Assembly: GCF_014197445.1 (NCBI RefSeq)
Contig: NZ_JACIFO010000008.1
Span: 35,274-91,755, forward strand
Direction of reading: 5' to 3'
Source of the DNA: Mesonia hippocampi
GTDB lineage: Bacteria > Bacteroidota > Bacteroidia > Flavobacteriales > Flavobacteriaceae
Length of the DNA stretch: 56,482 bases
Position 1 is the first letter of the stretch; the number at the start of each line of letters is the position of its first letter. The notes below the pieces were generated by a model, which saw only the letters and a list, made by a program, of their open reading frames with translations, was not told the origin of the DNA and searched no databases. Positions 25,183 through 33,817 of this stretch are shown piece after piece. The translations under genes were made by a program, and so were the position numbers.

Positions 25183-26649
25183 TTAATTCATATATATATC
25201 GCTATAATCTGCATTTATACTTATACTACTATTTGTATTTCTTGTTTTATTAAAGCCATTTACAAGCGTATTTCTGTTATTATTAAGCACTTTTGCTTGC
25301 ATCGTTTTCGGGTAAACAACACCACTACTTGTTCCGTTATAATTAAAATGAAATGCGGTATCAGGAAGTTTGAGCGACAATTCGCTATTTTTTAAATTTA
25401 TAGCTAATGTTTCAAACTTTTCAGAAAGTTTATCGATGTGTAAAGCCCCAAACGAACCGTCTAAACTCCCATTTCCTTCTAAGGTTTTTATATAAACATT
25501 GCTTGTTTTTGCATGTAAATTAATAGCTTTTACCGTATTTATTTTAGTATTTTGGGTGTAGCGTAAATTTAAATTCCCGCTATTCCATAAATCAATTTGT
25601 ACTGGTGAGTGAGCGATATCTATATTGGTTTCTTTTCCAGAAATTTCTTTTGCATAAAACGCAGCATAGGAGACTGTTGCATCCATATTATGTATGGGTT
25701 GTTTTATATCTACTTTCCCATGACGGATTGTTAAGTTTAATTGTCCTTCTTTAGGCATTTTTATATAAATCGTATGGGTTAAGTTTTCTGCCAAAACAGG
25801 TTTTTGGGTTCCATTATCAGATTTTTTATAAACAATTCTTACCGATTTGCTTCCATTTGGTCCTGTAGTTACTGTTTTACTGTATTCTCCGCCTTGAACA
25901 TTTGCTTCAAATTGACTTGCCCAAGCTTCCATATTTGAGGCAAAATTTTCGCCCCAGGCTTCCATAGCCTTCCCAAAGGATTCTGCATTGGCTTCTATAT
26001 TTTTTTCTATTTGTACTTCTACATTTTTACTCCATTGTTCGGCATTACTTTCAAATAGATTGCTCCATACTTTTATTTGTTCTTCAAAGCTTTTATTTAG
26101 GTTTTTATCTAATTGCTTTTCATATTCTTTCATGTATTTTTCTCCATCTCGTTTATAAGCTTCTTCATCAAATTCTATAGAATTTAAATGTGTATTGAAG
26201 TTATGTGGTAATGGTGGGCTCTCAACTAAATGTTCTACCATAGGGTTGATAAAATCTTCTAATAATGGTGCAATAAAATCGTTAGGTAAATCTGTAAACA
26301 TGGCTGTTTCTACACCGCTAGGCTCTCCAATATTCATAGGAAACGCGCTTCCATTAATAGTAAGGTTTACTTTATTTCCTTCTTGTTCGCTTAGTATTTT
26401 TAGGTCTTCTGCGATATGAGTTAGGGCGTCTTCAGAAAGTTCTTCGGCTGTTAACTCTCCAACAATATCAATTCGATCTTTATTCCAAGTTTCGATTACC
26501 AAATTTACCCTATCGGCATTAAGATTAAGTACAGGGTTTTGTTTTAGCGTGTAACTTTTTTTTATGGTAGTTACGTTGTTTTGTGCGTTAAATAATAAAG
26601 GGAAACTTAACAACAATAATAACGGCGCTATATGTTTTATTATTTTCAT
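25183..26649 (-). CDS. Secreted DUF4097-like protein with tryptophan-rich helical repeats
   Basis: A signal peptide (residues 1-22) exports this 488-residue protein. Residues 25-100 and 280-488 are beta-rich, with alternating short strands such as the run after HTIYIKMPKEGQLNL, resembling DUF4097/adhesin-like beta-solenoid domains. Between them (about 160-255) lies a long charged helix with 11-residue repeats in which Trp recurs (Trp195 and 206; Trp232 and 243), each followed by Phe four residues later. It is the third gene of a sigma factor/anti-sigma unit, which suggests an envelope-sensing or envelope-stress role. Confidence 0.75.
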   Translation of the reverse strand: MKIIKHIAPLLLLLSFPLLFNAQNNVTTIKKSYTLKQNPVLNLNADRVNLVIETWNKDRIDIVGELTAEELSEDALTHIAEDLKILSEQEGNKVNLTINGSAFPMNIGEPSGVETAMFTDLPNDFIAPLLEDFINPMVEHLVESPPLPHNFNTHLNSIEFDEEAYKRDGEKYMKEYEKQLDKNLNKSFEEQIKVWSNLFESNAEQWSKNVEVQIEKNIEANAESFGKAMEAWGENFASNMEAWASQFEANVQGGEYSKTVTTGPNGSKSVRIVYKKSDNGTQKPVLAENLTHTIYIKMPKEGQLNLTIRHGKVDIKQPIHNMDATVSYAAFYAKEISGKETNIDIAHSPVQIDLWNSGNLNLRYTQNTKINTVKAINLHAKTSNVYIKTLEGNGSLDGSFGALHIDKLSEKFETLAINLKNSELSLKLPDTAFHFNYNGTSSGVVYPKTMQAKVLNNNRNTLVNGFNKTRNTNSSISINADYSDIYMN

Positions 26650-26675
26650 TTTTTTACAATTAATTCGGGTTAGAA

Positions 26676-27281
26676 TTAGGCTTGATTTTCGTTTTGTATA
26701 CTCACAACAGGAGCTTTTAATTCTTTGAGTTTATTTTTTAATTTATGTAATAAATTTAAACGAAGCTTCAGGTTATTCATCAAGGCATTAATACTCATTT
26801 CATCAATAACTCCAGAACTTGCCAACTCTTGGTTTAACGATTTATATTCTTTATCGAGGGCTGTTAATTGTTCTAAATATGCTTCAATAAGGTTTTTATT
26901 TTCATCGGTTACTTTCAAGTCGGCCAATTCGGCATTGATGTTTCCTATATAATAATCTTCTACTTTTTTAAATTCTGAAGAAACATCGCTTAACAAAACA
27001 GGCTTCTCTGTTGTTTTTAACTTGTTTGATGAATTTACCACACTCGGCGTATTTTGAGTAGTTACTGAATTTTGGGTTAACCAAAATCCTAAAATCCCTA
27101 CAAAAAAAGCGACCAATAAAACAGCTGCTATTTTTACATAATAAAACTTATGTGCTGTTTTTTGCTGGGAAGGAAATTGTTTTTCCAAACGCACCTCAAA
27201 ACGCCGCTTATGGTTTTTAGGTAAAACCGAAGGTTCTGGCGTATTGTTTTCTTTAAATAGTTGTCTAAGATCCTGTGCCAT
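26676..27281 (-). CDS. Putative anti-sigma factor, single-pass membrane protein
   Basis: This 201-residue protein has a cytoplasmic N-terminal region of about 50 residues, one membrane segment (about 49-66), and a helical periplasmic part with a long amphipathic region (105-190). Its start overlaps the end of the sigma-factor gene by 17 bp, a standard arrangement for an anti-sigma partner. No zinc-binding HxxxCxxC motif is seen, so it is not of the ZAS type. The role is inferred from topology and position. Confidence 0.75.
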   Translation of the reverse strand: MAQDLRQLFKENNTPEPSVLPKNHKRRFEVRLEKQFPSQQKTAHKFYYVKIAAVLLVAFFVGILGFWLTQNSVTTQNTPSVVNSSNKLKTTEKPVLLSDVSSEFKKVEDYYIGNINAELADLKVTDENKNLIEAYLEQLTALDKEYKSLNQELASSGVIDEMSINALMNNLKLRLNLLHKLKNKLKELKAPVVSIQNENQA

Positions 27282-27810
27282 TGTAATACGCTTTTAAATG
27301 TTCTTGTAATTTCCTTTTCCCTCGGTGCACTAAAGTCCTTGAAGATACTGCAGTAATGTTTAAAATTTCTGAAATTTCTTCGTGATCATAACCCTCTATC
27401 AAAAACAACATTACAGGATATTTGTAACGTTCAGGAAGCTTTGCTATTGCTTCTTTTACTTGATTGATGGTTACACTATCGGCAACATCCCAATTATTAT
27501 CCTCTTCTACTTTTGCTACCCGATGCTCGTCTAAAGCAACCAAATCTAGCTTTCTTGCTTTTAGCATGTCTATACTTTTATTAATTACAATTCGTTTTAA
27601 CCAAGCACCAAAAGTTACTTCTCCTGTAAACTGATGCAACTTTGTAAATGCCTGAATAAAACCTTCTTGCATTGCTTCCTCTGCATCATGCTCGTTTTTC
27701 ATAAAACGTAAAGCAACATAATACATCCCTTGGCTGTATTTTTCATACAGCTTTAGTTGAGCTTTTCTATCATTTCGCCTGCAGGCTTCTATGAGTTGAT
27801 GCTGAATCAA
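27265..27810 (-). CDS. ECF-type RNA polymerase sigma factor
   Basis: This 181-residue sigma-70 family member has region 2 (residues about 22-90, with DAEEAMQEGFIQAF and FGAWLKRIVINKSIDMLKAR) and region 4 (about 118-170, with helix-turn-helix EEISEILNITAVSSRTLVHR). There is no region 1 or 3. It is first in a three-gene unit with a membrane anti-sigma-like protein and a secreted protein. Release from the membrane partner probably controls it; autoregulation is usual for such units. Confidence 0.93.
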   Translation of the reverse strand: MIQHQLIEACRRNDRKAQLKLYEKYSQGMYYVALRFMKNEHDAEEAMQEGFIQAFTKLHQFTGEVTFGAWLKRIVINKSIDMLKARKLDLVALDEHRVAKVEEDNNWDVADSVTINQVKEAIAKLPERYKYPVMLFLIEGYDHEEISEILNITAVSSRTLVHRGKRKLQEHLKAYYNGTGS

Positions 27811-27932
27811 AGTTTCCTTGGTTTGGTTCTACTCTAAATACGAGTAATTGTTAAACTTGTTGCAAAGTGCTTAAAATTATTTCTAAAAATTTTATTTTAA
27901 AGTAACTTTAGGGAAACTTTTACAAGCTAACT

Positions 27933-28496
27933 ATGAAATTTAAAAAACTTTTAATTGTTATTTTACTGCTAGGGGGTATTGGCTACTTGGCCTTTAGTAT
28001 GATTATAGATAATACTAAAGCACAAAGCCCAGAGGGTGAAGTTAATTTTCAAAAAGAAAACTTAAGAGTTGATATTTCTTACAATCGCCCTTATAAAAAA
28101 GACCGATTAATTTTTGGAGGTTTGGTTCCTTACAATAAAGTTTGGCGTACGGGAGCTAATGAAGCAACTACTTTTGCTACCAGTAGAGATATCCTTATTG
28201 ATGGATCATTACTTAAGGCAGGAAAATATACGTTATGGACTATCCCTAAAGAAAATTCTTGGAAGATAATTTTTAACGATAGAATGTATGCTTGGGGGAT
28301 AGACCTCTCCTCTAATGAAGCTGCTAGAAACCCAGAAAACGATGTGCTTATTATAGAACGCCCCGTTGAAAAACCTAATAAAACAATAGAACAATTTACC
28401 ATCTATTTTGAAAAGGATAAATACCTTAATGAAATGGTGCTTACTTGGGATGATGTTAAAATTAAAGTTCCTTTTAAAGAGAAAGACCGCCATTAA
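27933..28496 (+). CDS. DUF2911 domain protein, exported
   Basis: An N-terminal hydrophobic segment (residues 6-24) anchors or exports a 160-residue beta-rich domain. The DUF2911 signature is complete: VDISYNRPYKKDR, FGGLVPYNKVWRTGANEAT and LKAGKYTLWTIP. The family is common in Bacteroidota and has no settled function. The gene is divergent from the ECF sigma gene, so the 120-bp region between them holds both promoters. Confidence 0.9.
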   Translation: MKFKKLLIVILLLGGIGYLAFSMIIDNTKAQSPEGEVNFQKENLRVDISYNRPYKKDRLIFGGLVPYNKVWRTGANEATTFATSRDILIDGSLLKAGKYTLWTIPKENSWKIIFNDRMYAWGIDLSSNEAARNPENDVLIIERPVEKPNKTIEQFTIYFEKDKYLNEMVLTWDDVKIKVPFKEKDRH

Positions 28497-28558
28497 GCTG
28501 TTACTTCCTATATTTTACTACAAGCCTAAGTTGTCTTTTTAAAAATAATACCAAACCT

Positions 28559-29308
28559 ATGACGCGCATATTGTTACTCCTCTTCACTCTTCTATCTCTC
28601 CAAACACTACAAGCACAGGAAAAATATAAAAATGCCGAGGGGTTTTATAATTTATCTGGATTTGAGGTTTCCTCGGGATTATATTTATTAGAAAACAAAA
28701 CTTTCTTTTACTTTTCCTCTTTCGGAAATGTAGATTTAAAACTATACGGCACGTATACTATTTCTAAAAACAACACAATAAGCCTAAACGTTTCTAAGAA
28801 CCTGTTAGCTGATTTTTTCCTTTTCGGAAGAAACAATAGCAAACTCTCCAGTGGGCTTTCCTTCTCTTACTACAAACCTTATAAGCAAAATGCAGAAAAT
28901 ATTTACTTAATATCCAACACAACAAAAACCCCATTTCCAAAATTTACCGCATCGAGTAAAAGCACAACACTTCACATTGTTCCTAAAAACAAAAAACAAG
29001 TAAAAATTGGGTATAAACTAGCACAAAACAAACCCGAAGCATCTATACACATAGCCGATAGTATTAATGAAATTAAAATTTATCATAACTACTATGCCGA
29101 AATGACAAAACAAGTTGCAACAACTCAATTTAAAATAAATAACGATAAATTAACCACTCCTAGTAATTTCAGTAATGGTAAAACAATACAAAAAAAAGAG
29201 CTTTCCGAAGCGGTTAAACAACAAGTTAATCAATATATAGAAAAAGACAAGAACCAAAACCATATACTACGTGACAATAATTTATATTACAAGCTAGAAC
29301 TATATTAA
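28559..29308 (+). CDS. Secreted protein of unknown function
   Basis: I do not recognise this 249-residue protein. It has a clean signal peptide (residues 1-19, ending LQAQE) and a beta-rich N-terminal half starting EGFYNLSGFEVSSGLYLL, which reads like a small barrel domain with repeated aromatic-glycine turns. The C-terminal half is Lys/Asn-rich. It starts 62 bp after the DUF2911 gene on the same strand and may be co-expressed. Periplasmic or outer-membrane location is likely. Confidence 0.7.
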   Translation: MTRILLLLFTLLSLQTLQAQEKYKNAEGFYNLSGFEVSSGLYLLENKTFFYFSSFGNVDLKLYGTYTISKNNTISLNVSKNLLADFFLFGRNNSKLSSGLSFSYYKPYKQNAENIYLISNTTKTPFPKFTASSKSTTLHIVPKNKKQVKIGYKLAQNKPEASIHIADSINEIKIYHNYYAEMTKQVATTQFKINNDKLTTPSNFSNGKTIQKKELSEAVKQQVNQYIEKDKNQNHILRDNNLYYKLELY

Positions 29309-29394
29309 TTACCTTTTTTTAAATTTCTTTAAAACCCTAAAGTTCCTTACCTTAGGCAAAGCATATATTTTATTTAACGCTAAAAATAATAAAC

Positions 29395-30147
29395 ATGACA
29401 CAACTAAAAAATAAAGTAGCCATTGTTACTGGTGCTGGTTCTGGTATAGGAGAAGCTGTAGCCATTGCTTATGCTAAAGCTGGAGCAACGGTAATTGTAT
29501 CTGATATAAATGAAAAAAACGGAAATAACACCCTTGCTAAAATTGAAAAACTAAACGCTAAAGCCGTATTTTTTAAAGCAGATGTTTCTAAACCTGAAGA
29601 CAATAAAGCGCTTGTTGATTTTACCCTAGAAAAATTCGGGAAGCTAGACATTGCATGCAACAATGCAGGTATAGGAGGAGAAGGAAACCTTACCGAAGAT
29701 TACAGCATAGAAAGCTGGAAAAAAGTAATGGACATTAATTTAAATGGTGTTTTTTATGGCTGTAAATACCAATTAAAAGCCATGGAAAATAACGATGGAG
29801 GCGCTATTGTAAACATGGCATCTATCCACGGGATGGTAGCAGCGCCAAACTCTAGCGCATATACCACTACAAAACACGCCGTAGTTGGACTCACTAAAAA
29901 CATAGGAGCTGAATATGGGGCTAAAAACATTAGGTGTAATGCCGTTGGTCCAGGGTATATAAACACTCCACTTCTCGAAAACAACTTAACACCAGAAATA
30001 ATAGAAGCCTTAAAACAAAAACACCCTATGGGTCGCTTAGGTAAACCTGAAGAAGTTGCCAATTTAGTATTATTTCTAAGCTCAGAACAAGCCTCATTTA
30101 TTACAGGATCTTACTTTCTTGTAGATGGAGGGTATACCGCTATTTAA
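29395..30147 (+). CDS. Short-chain dehydrogenase/reductase
   Basis: This classical SDR of 250 residues has the cofactor motif TGAGSGIG (residues 13-20), NNAG (89-92) and the catalytic Ser-Tyr-Lys set in SSAYTTTKH near 152-160. The acid after the second beta strand (VSDIN, Asp37) favours NAD over NADP. The C-terminal part resembles the glucose 1-dehydrogenase / 2,5-dichloro-cyclohexadiene-diol type, so the substrate stays open. Confidence 0.9.
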   Translation: MTQLKNKVAIVTGAGSGIGEAVAIAYAKAGATVIVSDINEKNGNNTLAKIEKLNAKAVFFKADVSKPEDNKALVDFTLEKFGKLDIACNNAGIGGEGNLTEDYSIESWKKVMDINLNGVFYGCKYQLKAMENNDGGAIVNMASIHGMVAAPNSSAYTTTKHAVVGLTKNIGAEYGAKNIRCNAVGPGYINTPLLENNLTPEIIEALKQKHPMGRLGKPEEVANLVLFLSSEQASFITGSYFLVDGGYTAI

Positions 30148-30178
30148 CAAACAAATCCTAACTTTTATAAAAAATAAA

Positions 30179-31231
30179 ATGAAAAAAAACTCAATAAACC
30201 TGTACTTAGCTACAATATTATGCCTTCTTTTTACAATTAGTGAAATGTCTGCATGCACAAGAGTAGTATACAAAGGAACCAACGAAACAATTATTACCGC
30301 TCGATCTATGGACTGGAAAGATGATATTCCTGCCAACTTATGGGCGTTCCCTAGAGGAATAAAAAGAGACGGTGCTGTAGGAAAAAGCTCCGTAAAATGG
30401 AAGTCTAAATACGGAAGTGTAATTACAAGCTCTTGGGATATTGCAACTTCAGATGGAATGAACGAAAAAGGATTAGTAGGAAACCTCCTTTGGCTTGTTG
30501 AATCTAAATACCCAAGTTTCGAAAAAGATGCGGAAACTCCTGGCATTTCCATTGCTCTTTGGCTTCAATACGTATTAGATAATTTTGCTACCGTAGAAGA
30601 AACCGTAGAGGCGTTAAAAAAGGAAGAATTTGTAGTTGTTTCTTCATTTATTCCTGGCACAAACAAGTTTACCACTGTGCATTTATCTGTTTCCGATAAA
30701 ACTGGCGATAATGCTATTTTCGAATACATTAACGGGAAGCTGGTTATCCATCACGATAAATCGTATGTAACCATGACCAACTCCCCTACGTTTAAAGATC
30801 AATTAGCCATAAACACGTATTGGGAAGGAATCCCAGGTACAATTATGCTTCCAGGTACAAACAGAGCTACCGATAGGTTTGTAAGAGCTTCATACTACAT
30901 TAATGCAATCCCAAAAACAGACAATGTACGCATTGCTATTCCTAGTGTTTTTAGTGTTATTAGAAATTGTTCTGTTCCTTTAGGAATCTCTTCTGCCACC
31001 GAGCCTAATATCTCTTCAACCAGATGGAGAACCGTTGCCGACCAAAAAAACTTGGTGTATTACTTTGACAATGTTTTAAACCCAGATGTAGTTTGGGTAA
31101 GTTTTAAAAATATTGATTTTAGTGAAAAAGCAAGTATAAAAAAATTAGGTTTAGATAAAAATCAAAGCTATGCAGGAGAGTCATCGGCTCAATTTAAACC
31201 AGCAAAAGCTTTTCAATTTGCTGGCTTATAA
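30179..31231 (+). CDS. Linear amide C-N hydrolase (choloylglycine/penicillin V acylase family), exported
   Basis: I chose the ATG at 30179, because it opens directly into a signal peptide; an earlier in-frame ATG at 30125 overlaps the upstream SDR gene. The Ntn-hydrolase nucleophile is Cys26, directly after the signal sequence (MSA|CTRVVYKG), and the family motifs ARSMDW (about 41-46) and MNEKGLVGNLLW follow. Cleavage of the signal peptide would expose the N-terminal Cys needed for catalysis. The same Cys also fits a weak lipobox, an ambiguity worth noting. Substrates may be bile-salt-like amides, acyl-homoserine lactones or penicillin V. A perfect hairpin terminator follows. Confidence 0.88.
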   Translation: MKKNSINLYLATILCLLFTISEMSACTRVVYKGTNETIITARSMDWKDDIPANLWAFPRGIKRDGAVGKSSVKWKSKYGSVITSSWDIATSDGMNEKGLVGNLLWLVESKYPSFEKDAETPGISIALWLQYVLDNFATVEETVEALKKEEFVVVSSFIPGTNKFTTVHLSVSDKTGDNAIFEYINGKLVIHHDKSYVTMTNSPTFKDQLAINTYWEGIPGTIMLPGTNRATDRFVRASYYINAIPKTDNVRIAIPSVFSVIRNCSVPLGISSATEPNISSTRWRTVADQKNLVYYFDNVLNPDVVWVSFKNIDFSEKASIKKLGLDKNQSYAGESSAQFKPAKAFQFAGL

Positions 31232-31268
31232 TTTTTTTAATCCTACTTTTTGTAAAAGAAGATTACAG

Positions 31269-31306
31269 AACGAGATGTAAAGATTTAAGCTTTACATCTC
31301 GTTTTT
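31269..31306 (+). terminator. Strong hairpin terminator after the amide hydrolase
   Basis: AACGAGATGTAAAG and CTTTACATCTCGTT form a perfect 14-bp stem with a seven-base loop and a T tract. Confidence 0.85.
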
Positions 31307-31377
31307 ACTATAGCCTATTTTATTAAAAGCAATAGCAACAAACCTAGAATAAACAAAAAAATAGTACTTTCGCTATT

Positions 31378-31836
31378 ATGAAACAAAACAGAATAAACAT
31401 CCTTAACAGAAAGGCTAAGTTTCAATACGAAATTATAGAAAAATATACTGCTGGCATAAAGCTTGCGGGTACCGAAATAAAATCAATTAGGGCAGGAAAA
31501 GCAGGAATTGCAGAGAGCTTTTGCGAATTTCATCGTAACGAACTTTATGTGATTAATATGAATATAGAAGAATATTCTCACGCTACCTATTTTAACCATA
31601 AACCTAAAAGTGAACGCAAACTTTTACTTAATAAACGAGAACTTAAAAAACTAGAAAAAGAAGTAAGCCAGTCTGGGCTAACCATTATCCCTTTGCGTTT
31701 ATTTATTAACGAAAAAGGGTTTGCCAAATTAGATATTGCCCTTTGTAAAGGAAAGAAAATATACGATAAGCGAGAAACCATAAAAGATCGCGAAAACAAA
31801 CGCAGATTAGACCGTATACAAAAGGAATACAAGTAA
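31378..31836 (+). CDS. smpB: SsrA-binding protein SmpB
   Basis: SmpB delivers tmRNA to stalled ribosomes for trans-translation. The OB-fold core has the motif TAGIKLAGTEIKSIRAGKAG (residues 24-43) and the C-terminal tail rich in Lys/Arg ends in KRRLDRIQKEYK. Length 152 is normal. A -7-like TACTTTCG lies just upstream of the start. tmRNA itself is not visible in this window. Confidence 0.96.
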   Translation: MKQNRINILNRKAKFQYEIIEKYTAGIKLAGTEIKSIRAGKAGIAESFCEFHRNELYVINMNIEEYSHATYFNHKPKSERKLLLNKRELKKLEKEVSQSGLTIIPLRLFINEKGFAKLDIALCKGKKIYDKRETIKDRENKRRLDRIQKEYK

Positions 31837-31965
31837 TTATAAATAAGAATAACTTCTATACAAGAAGAATATTATTACCCATAATAGCTTTTAAAACAGG
31901 ATGAAAAATCACCTCTATACAAATTTATAATCAAGTATAATAATCTCCATAAATTTAGATTCGCG

Positions 31966-32610
31966 TTAATTTTTATTTTCTAACAACGGAACAAATCTAA
32001 ATTCACCATACTCATGTTTTTCAAAAGATTTTTCTCCTGTTCGTACATAAAGTGTCATAATTTGCTGTTCTTCTCCTACAGGTATTACTAAACGCCCTCC
32101 TATTTTTAACTGTGCTAATAATGGTTTAGGAACAAACGGCGCTCCTGCCGTTACAATTATTTTATCATAAGGAGCGTAAGAAGCAAGCCCTTTATATCCA
32201 TCTCCAAAATTAAGGTATTTAGGTCTGTAGCCTATTTCCTGCAAAAAACGCTTTGTTTTTTTATACAATTCTCGTTGGCGTTCTATACTATACACCTTGG
32301 CTTTTAAGTAACACAAAACCGCTGTTTGGTATCCGCTGCCCGTACCTATTTCTAAAATTTTATCCTCAGGATTCACTTGCAACAAACTAGTCTGAAATGC
32401 CACTGTAAATGGCTGAGATATGGTTTGCCCTGCTGCTATCGGGAAAGCCTTATCTTGATATGCATGATCCTCAAAACTGCTATCCATAAACAAATGCCTC
32501 GGAATAGCCCCAATAGCCTCCAAAACCCTTTCTTGCTTTATGCCTTTTGCTTTAAGAAGTTCAACTAACTGATTACGTTTTCCGCGATGCCTAAAAGTAT
32601 CTTTCACCAA
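31966..32610 (-). CDS. pcm: Protein-L-isoaspartate O-methyltransferase
   Basis: Pcm repairs isoaspartyl residues in aged proteins using S-adenosylmethionine. The family block AAGQTISQPFTVAFQTSLL (residues about 56-74) and the SAM motif EIGTGSGYQTAVL (86-98) are intact, as is the late motif GGRLVIPVG. Length 214 is normal. The gene is convergent with smpB and its 5' region contains TATTTTTG on the minus strand (32631-32638), a -7-like element. Confidence 0.94.
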   Translation of the reverse strand: MVKDTFRHRGKRNQLVELLKAKGIKQERVLEAIGAIPRHLFMDSSFEDHAYQDKAFPIAAGQTISQPFTVAFQTSLLQVNPEDKILEIGTGSGYQTAVLCYLKAKVYSIERQRELYKKTKRFLQEIGYRPKYLNFGDGYKGLASYAPYDKIIVTAGAPFVPKPLLAQLKIGGRLVIPVGEEQQIMTLYVRTGEKSFEKHEYGEFRFVPLLENKN

Positions 32611-32630
32611 CTTAATTATTCCTTTTTTTG

Positions 32631-32638
32631 CAAAAATA
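32631..32638 (-). promoter_or_regulatory. Candidate -7 promoter element of pcm
   Basis: On the minus strand TATTTTTGC matches TAnnTTTG, 21-28 bp upstream of the pcm start codon. Confidence 0.45.
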
Positions 32639-32783
32639 CCAATTCATTCGCAATAAAAAATTTTTAATATTAAAATTAAATACCCATGCTTTTTTAGTCA
32701 AAAAAAAACTTTATTTAAAATATACTAAAACTAAAATAGCCTTTCTTTTTAAAGTAAATGATATTTTTTCATCAAAGAAATAG

Positions 32784-32791
32784 TATTTTTG
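32784..32791 (+). promoter_or_regulatory. Candidate -7 promoter element of the Gfo/Idh gene
   Basis: TATTTTTG matches TAnnTTTG and lies 19-26 bp upstream of the start at 32810. Confidence 0.45.
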
Positions 32792-32809
32792 TAGAAAACC
32801 AGTTCTTAT

Positions 32810-33772
32810 ATGACATTAAAAATTGGCGTAATTGGCGCCGGACATCTCGGTAAAATACATCTTCGTCTAGCAAAAGCTTCAAAACACTACACACTTGTTG
32901 GGTTTTACGATTCTAATAAAGAATATGGCGAAGAAATAGCAAAAGAGTTTGGATACAACTATTATAAAGATCTAGAAAGCCTAATTGAAGCTTGTGATGT
33001 AATTGATATCGTTACCCCTACACTATCTCATTTTGAAGTGGCAAAAAAAGCAATACAAGCTGGTAAACATATTTTTATTGAAAAACCTATTACCAATACT
33101 TTAGACGAAGCCCTTGAGCTTATCAAACTCACAGAGCAACATAATGTAAAAGGACAAGTTGGTCATGTAGAACGCTTTAACCCTGCTTTTCAGGCGGTAG
33201 TAAACAAAATAGAAAATCCGATGTTTATTGAAGCCCACCGATTAGCCGAATTTAATCCTAGAGGAACAGATGTACCTGTGGTGCTCGATTTAATGATTCA
33301 TGATATCGATGCAATTCTAAGCGTTGTAAAATCTGAAGTGGTACAAGTAAACGCAAGCGGAGTTTCTGTAATTAGCGATACACCAGATATTGCCAATGCA
33401 CGAATAGAATTTAAAAATGGCTGTGTTGCTAACCTCACAGCTAGCAGAATCTCTCTTAAACAAATGCGTAAAGCAAGGTTTTTTCAGCGTGATGCCTATA
33501 TCTCTGTCGATTTTTTAGAAAAGAAAAGCGAAATTGTACGCATGAAAGATGCTCCAGAAAGTCCCGACGATTTTGCGATGATATTACAAAATGCCGAAGG
33601 GGTAAAAAAACAAATTTATTTTGAAAACCCTACCGTTGAAGCTAACAACGCCATCCTTGACGAGTTAGAAAGTTTTGCCGAAGCCATCACCCTAAACAAA
33701 ACTCCAAAAGTAAGTTTAGCACAAGGCACAGAAGCCCTACGCGTAGCACAAATGGTTATAGATAATTTTTAA
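32810..33772 (+). CDS. Gfo/Idh/MocA family oxidoreductase
   Basis: This NAD(P)-dependent sugar-type dehydrogenase has the Rossmann motif GVIGAGHLGKIH (residues 5-16), the family lysine in EKPIT (about 95) and a catalytic-region histidine in MIHDIDAI (about 163-170). Length 320 is normal. The substrate is probably a sugar or inositol derivative but cannot be told. It leads a run of plus-strand genes to miaA. Confidence 0.9.
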   Translation: MTLKIGVIGAGHLGKIHLRLAKASKHYTLVGFYDSNKEYGEEIAKEFGYNYYKDLESLIEACDVIDIVTPTLSHFEVAKKAIQAGKHIFIEKPITNTLDEALELIKLTEQHNVKGQVGHVERFNPAFQAVVNKIENPMFIEAHRLAEFNPRGTDVPVVLDLMIHDIDAILSVVKSEVVQVNASGVSVISDTPDIANARIEFKNGCVANLTASRISLKQMRKARFFQRDAYISVDFLEKKSEIVRMKDAPESPDDFAMILQNAEGVKKQIYFENPTVEANNAILDELESFAEAITLNKTPKVSLAQGTEALRVAQMVIDNF

Positions 33773-33817
33773 CCTATTTTACTCAAAAAAAATAACAACT
33801 ATAAATATACTATTGAT

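Noticed and set aside
30125-30178. Upstream in-frame start of the amide hydrolase
   Set aside because: It would put 18 extra residues before an otherwise perfect signal peptide and overlap the SDR gene.
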